Shown here piece by piece: positions 35,750 to 47,244 of a stretch of 50,637 nucleotides of DNA. Under the pieces are notes generated by a model. It saw nothing but the letters and a program-made list of their open reading frames with translations. It had not been told where the DNA came from and did no database searches. The position numbers were made by a program, and so were the translations under genes. The stretch comes from Acanthaster planci (lineage: Eukaryota > Echinodermata > Asteroidea > Valvatida > Acanthasteridae): the NCBI RefSeq assembly GCF_001949145.1, contig NW_019091564.1, forward strand, positions 116,399-167,035, read 5' to 3'. Positions within the stretch are counted from its first letter, which is position 1, and each line of letters starts with the position of its first letter.

Positions 35750-36248
35750 TGGCTTTTGATGACTGCAATAATTTACTTCAGAGCAACTCTTCTTTTTCCA
35801 CATAAATCAAGAGCACATACTGGCAATTACATATTTCAGAGCACTGATTTTTTCCGTACAAATACACTCTCAACTCCCCAAGAGCCGTGCTCTGTCCTTC
35901 ACAAAAAGTCGCTTTTTTTCTCTGTTAAAAAAATTCCATTAAACACCATTTCAATCAAGGTTGTCACAATGGACGTCGGTCACTCGTTTGTATGTTGAGA
36001 AAATACGAGAACGCTTTTAGGTATAGCCTTGAATGTTAAAAAAATGATCAGTGGCCCATAAATGCAGGCCGCAGGGTAACACCCATGTCATGCGATTACA
36101 GATGTCTGTTCCATCAGTTCCATCTGCATGAATGATTCATCAGCGTCGATGTGATGAACTTACTGTGAATGAATTACTGTGAGATTGACCCTACAAAGAT
36201 AATCTGTTATTTGCTAGGAAATGCTCAGCTAATGTAAGAGGAGACAGT
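35750..36248. other. Intergenic, nothing recognised
   Basis: Short AT-rich spacer with no gene signals. Confidence 0.4.
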
Positions 36249-36456
36249 GTACCATTTGAAGCAAGATATGGGACGGAGAGAACCCCCCCCGCCTTTGTGT
36301 TGGTCATGGTTTGATCGGAATCTCAGGAATTCTTTACAGACTTCTCGGGGGGGGAGGGTGTTAGGTAACAATAGTCTAGAGTGTGTATAGGGATTGGATA
36401 GGTAAGGGGGGTACCCCTCCGTCCCATATCTTGCCTGGTATACAGTGTACACATGA
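36249..36456 (+). repeat. GCAAGATATGGGAC-family MITE-like element
   Basis: The core inverted repeat GCAAGATATGGGACGGAG (36261-36278) faces CTCCGTCCCATATCTTGC (36417-36434). Outside this, TGTACCATTTGAA on the left and TATACAGTGTACA on the right extend the inverted ends imperfectly. Homologous to 47588-47788 (opposite strand), to 22430-22694 and, more distantly, to 1520-1686. The left and right ends each have G or C runs. No open frame. Confidence 0.8.
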
Positions 36457-38789
36457 ATGCATGTGGAACAAGTGATACCGCTTGGCCAAAGAAACAGACA
36501 CTGAGATCATGACATCAAGAGTGTACAAGAAATTTACAGAACGTCAAATCCAAAAGGCTGGCTTTAATATAACAATGGAAATTCCTTTTTTACGGAGCTC
36601 TGAAAGTGTCATCCAACTTGTTGAGATCCTGACGTAATTAATCGTGGTATGGCGACATATTACAGACAGGATGTCGACATCGCAACTTGATTTGCTATGG
36701 CATGACGGCATGATGACAGTATCCTGCCCATTAAGCATCTGATTAGAGCAGGAGAATTTACCCCGTGCACATGACCGAGTTTTCCTGAAGCCTATGAAGT
36801 GCGGAGACAACGGGAGTACATCCGAATTGCTTTAGACGAAATCACACAATCGCCGTAATTCGTTTGTTTTCCCCACTCTCCTTTTCCCTCAGATTTTGTT
36901 TTCATTTTGTTTGCAATGTGGAAACTTGCGCAAAATCAAGCAACTGAGAGACCTAGGACCAATTTTGCCCACCAAGCTGCAAAATTCAGGACCATTCCTG
37001 TTTGGATTGCTCTGGTCTGCTTGGCTTGAAGAATTGCTTTAGAAACGGTACTAATACTTTCTTGGGGCGGAAATAGGACAGTCGTTTCTGGATATAAAAA
37101 TTCATTTTTTCCCTGGGCTCAAGACCCGCAAATGCCACTGTTTAGAATGGTTTTAGTGTGAAGAGCAATCATTCTAGGTGACATTCATTAAATTGAATGG
37201 TCGCGTCCAAGTTGTCCCTTAATGGGAGACATGGCATTCTTTGGACATAATTTTTTTTCTTGAAATTTTGCTTTGCCTTACCAGAGCAGTCGAATTTATT
37301 TCTGATGTGCTATGCGTTATCTTCACACACAAAACTGCTGCCATCACTGCGTGTTTCAACGTGAACTTCTCTCCGTTTTGAGATCACATTAATTTATGAT
37401 CATCAACCGACATACAAAGTACCGGGGTGTCCTTGGACTTCCGATCGGCAGAACGTGGCCAATACAGCGACATTCTAAATAAGGTCAACCGCATAAATTT
37501 ACATGTCATTTACACGGAGTGCGGCCTTGGTATTGGGTATCACTAAGATAGGGCACACCAGTCTTGGCTCGTGTGGGTGCATACCATAGGACCATGGGCT
37601 CATTCCCAAATCAAAACTATTTTTCACAGAAACATCCCCCAGTAACGAATTAAAATAGATGCATGAAAATACATGCATTTTTATATTCAAGCCCCTGGCG
37701 TATATGTACTATTACCTTCAGAAGTAATTTGACTTTTCAAAACTATTTCATATTTTTTTTGTGTTTCGGTAACAAGGCTAATTATGTAGAACATAGGCCT
37801 ATTGCTCGTTTTTAATTGCAAATAAATGTTTTGACAGAGTTCCCAAACTCCACTGAATTTTTTCCACTGACTTTTCCACTGCAACTTTGATCTAAAAATT
37901 ATAATTCATTGATAACGATACTAAAAAAGGCTAACTATTTAATTTTCAGTAATGACTTCTATTCTTGCTTTTAGCAACAGCGTAACTATAACTACTCAAT
38001 TGATCTCGGAATCCGAAACAGAACATGTTAATAAGTTATCAAGGTTGAGTAAACAAGGTTCTTTGTTGTTTTTGTTCCTCTTTAACTGATTCCGAAATTG
38101 TAAACCTTACAAACGTATGTTTGAAATTAGTCCCTGCATCGATTTAACATAAAGGACTCTTTTAATTTCTATTTATGTACCAGTTCATTTGTTGGCAGTA
38201 AAAGATGCAAAAATCTACAGTTGAAGTTGCCCAGTTTAGTTTTTTTTCATGTCAGCTATTTTCTTTTTCCACGCGGAGGTCCAATTCATTTCTTCACCTG
38301 AACATTTTCTCATCAGGATTAAATTTGAGATTTTTGTTTACTTCTTTCGTCAATGAATACATTGTAGATTTTTCCCTTATAGGTATATTGTTGTAAGTTA
38401 TGTAAGGTCAACCTGGGTTGACCATAACTTCAAATTGAACATCATGCTACGTTAAAGCCCATTTGGACATAAAAACTTAACACAAACCAGTGCACCAGTG
38501 CACAAACCACCGGCAACCAGTGCTGTTTGGTCACTAACTTTGTTTTAAAATATTCCAAAGCAAAATCTCCATCTTCATGTTACGGATCTTTCATGTAAAC
38601 AATATTTTATTTTATCCAGTTAAGAAAATAGAGAACCTTTCCATTGCACACAACGTGCTTTCCCCAAAATGGTCGAGAATTTATTTCAGTGGTCTTAGAG
38701 TATATTGAAGGTGAATGTACATGTAGTGCTTACCAGCACAAAATCAACTCTTTATAATATTGTTGTAGCGACTATACTGCATGTAACCC
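36457..38789. other. Intergenic, AT-rich
   Basis: No gene recognised. The minus strand just left of 38790 may contain the worn 3' end of the LINE at 38790-40038, but I cannot align it confidently. Confidence 0.35.
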
Positions 38790-40038
38790 TTATTTTGATT
38801 TTCCAAAGTTCATGTCCAGAGGTGTTACGTTGGGAATCAAGATTCCAAAAAATGTTCGCAAAGGATTTTGAATTCTATTTTCTATTTGTATATAGCAGTA
38901 TATGTTGCAGGTTTCCATAGAGATGAGTTTAAGCCACCCCAATCGAGCATTCGTATAATAATTTTCGAGCAGTTTTGTATTTACATCCATTCCAAATAAA
39001 TTGATAACTAGTTCGTAAATTTTTGAAATGTATTTTTGAGGCATTGAAATAGCAGAAGCCAAAAACTAAAAATGGGCACAGAACAACGCTGGTGATAGTA
39101 GTTACTTCACCAGGAAGAGTTACAAGGCCCGTCTCTTCCAAAGAGTTGTCAAGACTGAATACGTATTTATTGTTTCTTCTCAAATTAATCCATAACATAG
39201 TGTTCGTTTTTTTTTTCAAAGTAAACACCAAGACGTTTAATTGGTACTTGTTGCTAATAAGTTATAGTTTCGAGCAAGTGCCGATCAGGGAGCACATTAC
39301 GTATAATGAGGCCTCTTGTTTTTGGAAGATTAGGCCTAAGGTTAGGTTTTGTTATATGTCCAAAGTTTGATCGAGTTTTCATAGTTTGGCTCCTTGACTT
39401 AGAATCTTACACAAAGACACAAGTGTCGTCAGCACACACCCAAATAAGCAATTTATATTTTTCTCACTCCTTTTCCAATTAGCTTGTACCTCGGCAACGA
39501 GTCAAGGTGAGAGGGCTGAGAGAGGACATACTTGTCTGACGCTTTTTGTTAAAGTAAAAAAAAGACATGTCCGTGCACACCAGTATTGTTTACGTTTGAA
39601 TACACTGTGGTTTATCCATTGAATAAAACCATCTCCAAAGTTGACCTATAGAGGGCCCCAACAACAAATACCACTCAACTGTGTCAAAAGTTATTTCCGA
39701 ATCCAAAAAGAGGATAGCAGATTCAATAAATTCGCATTGATCAATATTGACGTGTCGCATTTGTCGTCACCACCGGTAAGCATAGATAAAATTTGACTGG
39801 GAACTACTAACCCTTTGAAAAGAAATGAAATTTTAAAAAATTGATGCTTTCCCAAGGGGAAATCCTCCACACTGATGGAGCTAGATACTAAACAAAAAAT
39901 CAATTGTGTGAAGGGAGTTTTTGGATTAGAGTTTGGGGAAGCATCCCCTTTCAATATATGGTTAGTGAATCCTGACAAGTGCCTGAAAAACCGTAGACGG
40001 AAATCCTTTCTTTTCTTTACTCTGTCCCCGGCTTTCAT
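38790..40038 (-). mobile_element. Degenerate L1-like LINE, reverse transcriptase remnant
   Basis: Reading the minus strand and allowing stops and frameshifts gives a reverse transcriptase in the correct order: ILFLDSEITFDTVEW (RT block with the first catalytic Asp) near 39700; TTVYSNVNNTGVHGH; a worn SVRQ.CPLS block; ADDTCVFV with the paired Asp codons at 39425-39430; then LGVYF. Further on comes the region after the polymerase core, including TLPGEVTTITSVVL and a FIWNG-type motif with KTARKLL near 38970. These blocks are typical of L1/Tx1-type LINE ORF2. The copy has many stops and frame changes and is dead. No endonuclease domain is visible upstream, so it appears 5'-truncated near 40038. 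The right-hand limit of the 3' end is approximate. Confidence 0.85.
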
Positions 40039-40993
40039 TTTGCAGTATATGTGATTCAGAATCCCTCATGCCTCTGCGTTCTTCTTTTGTCTGGAGAGCG
40101 ACTCTTTGAGGGTAAACAGAGGGAATACTGGGCATTGTAAACTGACGTGACCCTTGGGGGCAAGCACACAGGGAAATGACGGCATTGACTTTGTTCTCGT
40201 CCTAAGACACGGCTGCTGTGTTGAGATCACATGTCTCCATCTTTCCGTCTAATTCGTCCAATTAATTTGATGTAGTTTACCCAGTGGATGACGGCAGAAT
40301 AATATACAGCGAGATATTATGAGTTCTAGAAGGTCGGCCTAGAGAACGCTATTCAGCCCGTGCAGTCCTTTAATTCGATGTCACCCTCAAGATCACGGGG
40401 AATAGGCGTTTGCGGCGGCCGAGGGACACGCCTCTTCTCTAATCAGCAGTTTCAGAAATCTCAGGTGGGGGTTAACGTATCGGAATGCCTATTAAAGCCT
40501 TTGTTAGATTTCCCATAAGCGCATCTCCCGGCAAGTCTATTTTCTTTGCAGTTAATTTACCCCATTGTTGCGTGATTCTGTTAGCAGCGGGGCTTCTTAA
40601 TATTCCTCCGATTCAAGGATGACGGCAGTGTGGACCAAGATGATTGGCAGAGAAGTTTGAAGTGACGTTGAAAACTAAAACCAAGGCTCAAGTTACTTGT
40701 TTCTGATAGAAACTTGCTGAATCACTGTTTTACCTGATATCGCTTATAACGATTGGACAAACGAATGTAATGCAGGATCAAAAGAAATGCAATACTCAGA
40801 GACTCGTCCTTAGCCACTCTTGATCAGCGTGACGTGCGACACGGTGTACTGCATGCACATTAACGCGTCTGCGCATAATCACAGCCGACTGGTAGATTTT
40901 GCTCATCCCACGTACTTTGACGCACAGAGTGGAGTCGAGTCGTTCACATTCCGTGGAAAGACGGGATTTCAACCGGCGGGTAAAGCAGAAAAA
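40039..40993. other. Upstream region of receptor 2
   Basis: About 950 bases between the LINE remnant and the receptor 2 start. The open frame continues upstream of the ATG to 40820 but without a better start. The promoter is presumably here; no TATA box or other core element can be assigned with confidence. Confidence 0.4.
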
Positions 40994-42997
40994 ATGTGGA
41001 CTGTCGAGCTCTGCGTTGTTGTCTGGTTATATCTAACGGGACCGGGAAAGTGTGCGGTTCCGTCCGGAGTACTGGTGAACTACACCAGACCCGGAGACTT
41101 TATCATCGGAGGGATATTCCCTCTGCATCAGGACAACACTTGCGAGGCGGGCATGAGAAGCCACATATTAGAGAGAGTCCAGACCATGGTCTTCGCCATG
41201 GAGGAGATCAACGCCAATTATAACATCCTCCCCAACGTAACCCTGGGCTTTGACATCCGTGAGTCCTGCTATATGGAGGACGCCGCTCTCTGGTCAGCGC
41301 TGTCGATCCTCAGTGGTCACGTCCCGGACGGCATGCACGCTGTCACTACAGCTAACGCCCCACGTAGCCGTTTGGTCGGCATCGTTGGCACGAGCCGCAG
41401 TTCCACTAGCATCGTAGCGGCAAAGGCCACCAATCTCTACCAGGTACCCATGATCTCCGGCTACGCCACCAGTGACGAGCTGAGCGACAAGGGAAGGTTC
41501 CCTTACTTCTTGCGCACTGCCCCGCCTGACAAACTCCAGGCGCTGGCCATCATCGACGCCCTGCTCCGGTTCGAATGGCGGTACATCGGCGTAATGTACT
41601 CCATTGACACCTACGGGATCCGAGGCACGCAGGAACTCTTGAACCTGGCCGACGAGAGCGGCATCTGCGTGGCTTTCTCGATAGCTGTTCGAAAAACGGC
41701 CACAGAGTCTGAAATCCAGGAAGCAGTGTCAAAGATCCTCGAGTTCGACAAGGCAAAAGTGTACGTGATGTTCGGCGGCTACGAAGGCATGTACAGGATC
41801 CTACAGGAGTACCACAGGATAAAACCGGCCGAGAAACTCACGCTAGTCGGCAGTGATGCTTTCGCCTATTTCGAGGAGCACGGACTACAGAATATGAGTC
41901 TGGGTAACCTATTCTTCACGTTGAATTTCCATCAGGTCCCAGGGTTTGACAGGTACTTCAATGAGTTGGTGGCCACCAGTATGGAGAACCCGTGGTTTGT
42001 TGAGTATAAGGATCTGTGGAAATCCGAGCTGGGCTGTACTGATTTCAATAACTGCTACATTCGCACCAGTAACCGCTCCAGCCCGGCTTACCACGCCGTG
42101 TACGCCTTCGCGTACGCCCTGGATAACATGATGCACGCCTACTGCGGCGTGTCCTTCGCAAATGCCGACTGCGAGCTCTTTCAAAACGGGATCAGCGGGC
42201 CGGAGTTCTTGCCCTTTCTTCTGAATGTTACTTTCGAAGGGATAGACGGCCTGTTCAGGTTTGACGAAAACGGAGACCCGGAGGGCACCTACAATATCAA
42301 CAGCTTTCGCAACGGGGAGTACTACCGAGTCGGCAGCTGGGACTCGCGTGGGACCGACCGCCAGTTCTCCATAAACAAGTGGGATATCCACTGGCCGGAT
42401 GGTGTGGGGAAACCCCCGTCCTCCTTGTGTGTCGAGCACTGCCGTCCTGGCTACATCGTGGTCCCGCTGGACAAGAAATGCTGCAAAGGGTGTCACAAGT
42501 GCGCCAGTAACGCCATCGTAAGAGGCGGGGCGTGTCGCCCCTGCGAGGAGAGGTTCTGGCCGGACGAGGTCACTTTCACCGAGTGTCGAGAGATCGAGGC
42601 CTCGACGTTCGCAATAGACGAAGTCTCAATTCTAGTCATCCTCGCCCTGAGCCTCATCGGCATCTGTTTCTCGTCCCTCAGTTTCGCTGGCATGACCTAC
42701 TACCGCAACCACCCCTTGATCAAAGCCACCAGCCGGGAGCTGAGTTTCCTCTCCATCCTGGGCACAGTGCTGGCCTTCTTCATCCTCTTTGCGTTCCTGC
42801 CGCGCCCGACAGCCGTCTCCTGCGCTATCTCCGAGGCAATTCTCTCGCTCTGCGTCACCCTGACCTACGCCCCGACGCTCCTCAAGGTTAACCGCATCTT
42901 CAGGATCTTCGATTCCAGCAAGAGATCCACCAAGCCCCCGAGGTTTGTGAGGCCAAAGGATCAGCTGATTCTCTCGGCAGGGCTCATCTCCGTGCAG
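40994..42997 (+). CDS. Receptor 2, exon 1: class C GPCR, ligand domain to TM4
   Basis: Encodes 668 residues. The start is the ATG at 40994 (MWTVELCVVVWLYLTG, signal peptide); an in-frame ATG further upstream lacks a leader directly before the mature domain. Domains: Venus-flytrap, about 25-475 (VLVNYTRPGD, LPNVTLGFDIRESC, GTSRSSTS, GYATSDELSDK, APPDKLQA, SIDTYG, GSDAF); nine-cysteine domain, about 479-531; TM1 from about 544, TM2, TM3 (SCAISEAILSL), the second inner loop with KVNRIFRIF and KPPRFVRPK, then TM4 up to LISVQ. It ends CAG|GTAAAC in phase 0 and joins 44479. In the pocket the Ser (SST), Thr (ATS), two Asp and Tyr of the mGluR amino-acid site are present. One pocket Ser is Tyr here (GYATS against SYSATS in receptor 1), and the Arg and Lys for the glutamate side chain are not apparent. 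Intact throughout. Confidence 0.94.
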
Positions 42998-44478
42998 GTA
43001 AACAGTATATCAACTCCCTGATCTAGTACCCTGAAAACCACCCCGTACTCGAGCTGAAAAATACAAATGGAATGAAATAAACAGGTGGCAGAATCCTTGA
43101 ACATGATTTCTACTGAAGTACATTTCCCAACGCTGGAAGAGTGTTCTAATCTATTCATTTTGGTATCAGCCAGGTATCAGCATTCCCACACTGTTTCCCT
43201 CTGAAAATTGCCGAAATTACCGGTATGTAATATCATGTGCCCGCTACTATGCTATAGGCACAAAGCCGATAAAGCGTTGAAGCGAGCGTTTTAAACTTCA
43301 ACGCGCTCAATATTTTGTAGCAGTAAATTATAATCTTTCATTAAAACTTATCCTTTCCAACAGGAACTAAACCGAGAAGAAATCCAGAGGGAAAGTGTTA
43401 TCATCTACAGGATTCGAAACACTGACAACCTCCATAATCATCACATGCATGCATGTTCGTTATCCATAAATTCACGCAAGCCAGTTCAACTGGGCTTCTT
43501 GTTTTCCCTTCATAGTTTTAACCCACGACCCCACACAATAGAGCCTGAAAGTTGACCCATGATGGAGCGCTTCCTGAACCTTAGGCTTGGATAGTAAAAA
43601 TAACGCAGGAATTTTTGAATTCATATTTTGTTCGTTCGGTTACTTCTTTAAAAACTCTACTCGTAAGAAGGCCTTTTGTAGAATATTTTCTAGCAAACTG
43701 AAAAATGACCCATATACTGTCAAAAATTGACCTATCACTTCCGAAAATCCAAAAAACAGTGGAATTCGGTGCTCTCGCACGCAAATGAACAGTTACGGAA
43801 TAATACTTCATGGTAGTCTTTAAGTAAAAGCCAAAATAAAAACAGACCAATATCTCTAAGGATTTTAAAAATTTACAAGGAAATAAACTTAAAGCAATAA
43901 CGTGCTTTTACGAAAGAGTCTTATGTATAAGCTAAGAAATGCGTGATGTCAACTCAACGGAACTGAAATCCATCGACTGCAGGTATAGGTAAATCTGTGC
44001 AGCGCTGTACAAACTCATTTCCACATAAGCAATGGGAATGAAAACAAAGGGGCATGAACAAGGAGACCTGGGAATGATATTGCCGGAAGTGAAAGGTCGT
44101 CGATGAAATTACTAGTTTTTTTTTTTTTTTACTTATCTCCAGGTGACTTTTCCTAAATTTAGACTTAAAGGATAAATATGATATGATATACCTCCTGCAT
44201 GCATCTTCAGACTACGGAATTTTACATTAAAGACCCGTCTATGGGGGGGGTAAGTCGGATGGAATGGTTGGATAACAGACACCTTAGTTTTGGTTTTGTC
44301 GATGGGGTTGGAGGGTTTGAGATTTGGTGTGCTTATACACAAAACTTTGACTGTTTTCACACACAATTCAAATCTCTGTTGCTCTCAAAACCCCGCATTG
44401 TCTTCATAGAGAATGCTTTGGATTCCCAAGCTTCAGGGCGAGCCATGATGCATCAATCCTGACATTATACTTTTGCAG
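42998..44478 (+). other. Intron of receptor 2 (1481 bp)
   Basis: Donor GTAAAC at 42998 and acceptor TACTTTTGCAG ending at 44478, phase 0. AT-rich, with no feature recognised inside except a T run at about 44115-44130. The insertion point in the protein is the same as in receptor 1. Confidence 0.92.
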
Positions 44479-44967
44479 ATCATCATCGTCATCATTTCAG
44501 TCGTGGCCAGCCCGTCCAAGCCAGAGTACCTGATCCCGACACCCCTGGAGAAGTATGTTGAGATTTACTGCCAGTTCGGCAGCGGTTTCATCGCCTCGTG
44601 TGTCTACAACCTGCTGCTGATCCTGGCCTGCTGTTACTACGCCTTCAAGGCTCGAAAGGTGCCCAGCAACTACAACGAGTCCAAGTTCATTGCGGTCAGT
44701 GTCTACTCCACGCTGGTGCTGTGCCTGGCCGCCGTGCCCGTCTACACCACGGCCGTGGCGGTCCTGCAGAAGGTGGCCACTCTCTGCGTGGCGCTGCTGC
44801 TTAATGCCTACCTGACACTGGTCTGCGTCTACCTGCCCAAGTTCTACGCCGCCCGCTTCGTGGAGGATGTCCGCGTCATGGACTGGAGCAGCTCCATCCA
44901 AGACTTCCGTGTCAAGCCAGCCTCCACCGTGTCGACAAGTGCTGACCAACCAGCCACGGTATCGTAA
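44479..44967 (+). CDS. Receptor 2, exon 2: TM4 end to C-tail
   Basis: 162 codons plus stop, bringing receptor 2 to 830 residues, slightly shorter than typical mGluRs because the tail is short. Opens with IIIVIISVVASPSK (end of TM4), then outer loop 2 (EIYCQFGSG with the conserved Cys), TM5 (YNLLLILACCYYAFKARK), the loop VPSNYNESKF, TM6 (VSVYSTLVLCLAAVP), TM7 and the class C motif YLPKFYAARF, then a tail of about 40 residues rich in Ser/Thr ending ATVS. The TM6 tryptophan usual in mGluRs is Cys, as in receptor 1. A 156-base part (44599-44754) is about 97% identical to receptor 1 exon 2. An ATTAAA at 45108-45113 is a possible poly(A) signal. Confidence 0.94.
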   Translation: MIIVIISVVASPSKPEYLIPTPLEKYVEIYCQFGSGFIASCVYNLLLILACCYYAFKARKVPSNYNESKFIAVSVYSTLVLCLAAVPVYTTAVAVLQKVATLCVALLLNAYLTLVCVYLPKFYAARFVEDVRVMDWSSSIQDFRVKPASTVSTSADQPATVS

Positions 44968-45554
44968 AGCATCGTTAAGGTTTCTGACGACAGCAGAGTG
45001 GGCGGCAGCCCCACAATTTGAAAGGTCATACCTCAATTTGAAATTGTTCAAAATTGATTTACACCACTGGTTCCTAAATTAATATGGAGCTCTGTTTTTC
45101 TTTTGATATTAAAGCATGTTTTGTGTATGTAGTTTTATTAAAATCTGTGACAAATTAAAAAAACCACTGGATAAAAAGACGAGCCACCGAGGACTAAGAA
45201 AAGGTGAAGCGGATTTTAGCAATTTTGTGTATTTGGGCAAAAGAGCCACTTTCTGATGCAACTAAAATTTCCAACAGGCAAGCCAGCTGGCGAGAAAAAC
45301 CAAACAAGTACACACGCAAGGAAACAAGCAAATAACAATCAAATGAAGAAAAAACAGAACAGGGTTAATGTGAGAAAAGTTGATATTAATTGGACACAAG
45401 TGAACCAAGCTGGTAACCAATCCTGATTGAGAGGTTATGTTTGATAATAAAAAAAACAAAGAAGAAATGAAGCACAAATACACTCGGAACACACGTTTTG
45501 GTATGTGAGCATTTGTGTTGTGATGTTTTATTGCATGTTTCATTGCAATGTTAA
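44968..45554 (+). other. 3' UTR and downstream flank of receptor 2
   Basis: AT-rich. Possible poly(A) signal ATTAAA at 45108. Nothing else recognised. Confidence 0.4.
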
Positions 45555-45745
45555 AGTACTCGTATACTCGAACTCGTACTCGAGTACAACTCAAGTACGC
45601 CTGAGTACTCGGCTCGTACGCCTGAGTACTCGGCTCGTACGCCTGAGTACTCGGCTCGTACTCGAACATCAGTACTCGAAAATTTATTGTACTTAGCCCG
45701 TAGTGGATTCTTTGTGTACTTGGATTTTGGGCGTACTCGACCCTT
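45555..45745 (+). repeat. TACTCG-rich minisatellite, including three 21-bp units
   Basis: Three perfect 21-base units at 45596-45616, 45617-45637 and 45638-45658 (each TACGCCTGAG plus TACTCGGCTCG). The flanks are full of TACTCG and GTACTCGAGTAC motifs. Because 21 is divisible by three, it makes repeated RLSTRLV peptides in one frame. I consider these accidental. Confidence 0.9.
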
Positions 45746-46449
45746 GGGTAGTCGGTACCTGACCTTTTACTCGGGAAAAAATCGAATCCTTCACTTTTTA
45801 TCTATTGAATCATGGCGCCGGGGCACGAGCGAAGATCCTGTGAGATTGTGTTGCTCAAACTTGAACAAAACATATAGCTACACAGCAGTTTCGCTCTGTA
45901 GTCTGTAACACGCACATAATGCTTTCCAACTCCGCAGCTTTTACTAGCAAATCGTAGCACGGAGCTCATGCTCTATGAGCGTCGCAACACACGGACTGAC
46001 ACTGACAGAGGGTTAGTTGCATTTTTTCTAAGCTTTTTTCAGAGTTGAAGTTGTCTTAGATTTCCGATATGTAATTTCTGAGGCTGTGTTCACGAATTTA
46101 TGAGGTTGAATTGCCCGTACTTAATTGAAGCGAGTGTTTTTCCACAAAAACTCCTGCCGCGACACGTGTTTCTCGCACGCCCCCCTGGATTCATCACACA
46201 CGTTTACCATGCGACATACAGACATTGTTCGCCAGTTTTCTGTCGTGATTACCTGTTTAACATTGGTTACAGTGGTGTGATTGTTCATAATTCTTAAGAA
46301 TATCGACTGTCGATATGTGTATATTGATTAGACAATTTTATCACCTTTTTGAAATCTTAACATTTTCACGCAAATAAAAGTTGAAAGTGCTAACTATAGG
46401 TAAAGGGGATAGTTATATGGTGTTTGAATGTGTTTACTTTTCATTTGGT
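45746..46449. other. Spacer between two TACTCG-rich clusters
   Basis: No gene recognised. May be the body of a repeat element whose ends are the two TACTCG clusters. Confidence 0.35.
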
Positions 46450-46595
46450 TAATACCCAGTACTCGGCCTAGAATATACTCGTACGCGGTGCTTTGGACTC
46501 GGACTCAGACTCGTCACCGGTGTACTCGTACTCGGCCCGGGACTCTGTGCAAAGTGGTCGGAGTTCTCTGTACTCGGATTTGAGGACTCAGCTCC
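46450..46595 (+). repeat. Second TACTCG/GACTCGG-rich cluster
   Basis: Contains CAGTACTCGGCC, TATACTCGTACGCGG, GGACTCGGACTCAGACTCG and GTACTCGTACTCGGCC, in the same orientation as the cluster at 45.6 kb and about 0.8 kb from it. Degenerate, no fixed period. Confidence 0.65.
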
Positions 46596-47244
46596 AACAC
46601 ATGAGTTTTTATTCCTTGATTTACTAATGATAACGCCCAGTAGCGTAAAGTTGTCCCAAAAAGGGGTTGGGGGTTGGGAAAGGAAATCCAATATTACGCC
46701 GAACATAATTTTTTTTCCGAGATTTGAATCCATTGAATGAGTTGAATGTAAGAAAGGATTAGGAGGACTTTACACGTACAAAGCGTCCAAAGGTCGTTCC
46801 TAATCAACTGCACTTAAAAACTGAAAAGTTCTTTCCTCAAATTCAGTTCTTCCCCCGATTTTGATTTCCAGTATTATTGTTTATCACTTGGCAAAGTCAC
46901 TGTAAACATCAAATTTACGAGTTGAAGAAGTTATTACGGTTAACCCCCCCCCTTTCAAGTTGTTACATTACATGTATTGTGTTTTAGTACTGCACTATTG
47001 CCCCTTATTAATACCATTCATAAATTAATAATGTTAATAAATTATTTCACTCCCACAAATGCATTGTAACAGAATACCCAAACCCTTTTAATTGTTCACA
47101 TTATTAAAATCACCACGCACTAATAAATTCTCGCCGAATGTAAGGGCACGTCACATGTTACGAATTGTCTGTATGATTCATCGTTCTATTACATGTATTA
47201 CGATTTAAAGTGGTCATCAGGAAGTTTCCCTACAGAAAAGGACC
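46596..47244. other. Intergenic, nothing recognised
   Basis: AT-rich. CCAGTAGCGTAAAG near 46637 followed by a G run resembles one end of a hAT-like element, but no matching second end was found. Confidence 0.4.

Noticed and set aside
35350-35805. 151-codon plus-strand frame
   Set aside because: Its second half is the palindromic foldback element and its first half has no family signal.
40820-40993. Longer N-terminus for receptor 2
   Set aside because: The frame is open upstream, but the first codon there is TTG, and the ATG at 40994 directly precedes a normal signal peptide.
41909-42496. 195-codon frame antisense to receptor 2 exon 1 (and 44497-45051 antisense to exon 2)
   Set aside because: Shadow frames created by the high GC third positions of the true exons.
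45596-45658. CRISPR-like regular repeat
   Set aside because: 21-base units with no spacers in eukaryotic DNA, so a minisatellite.
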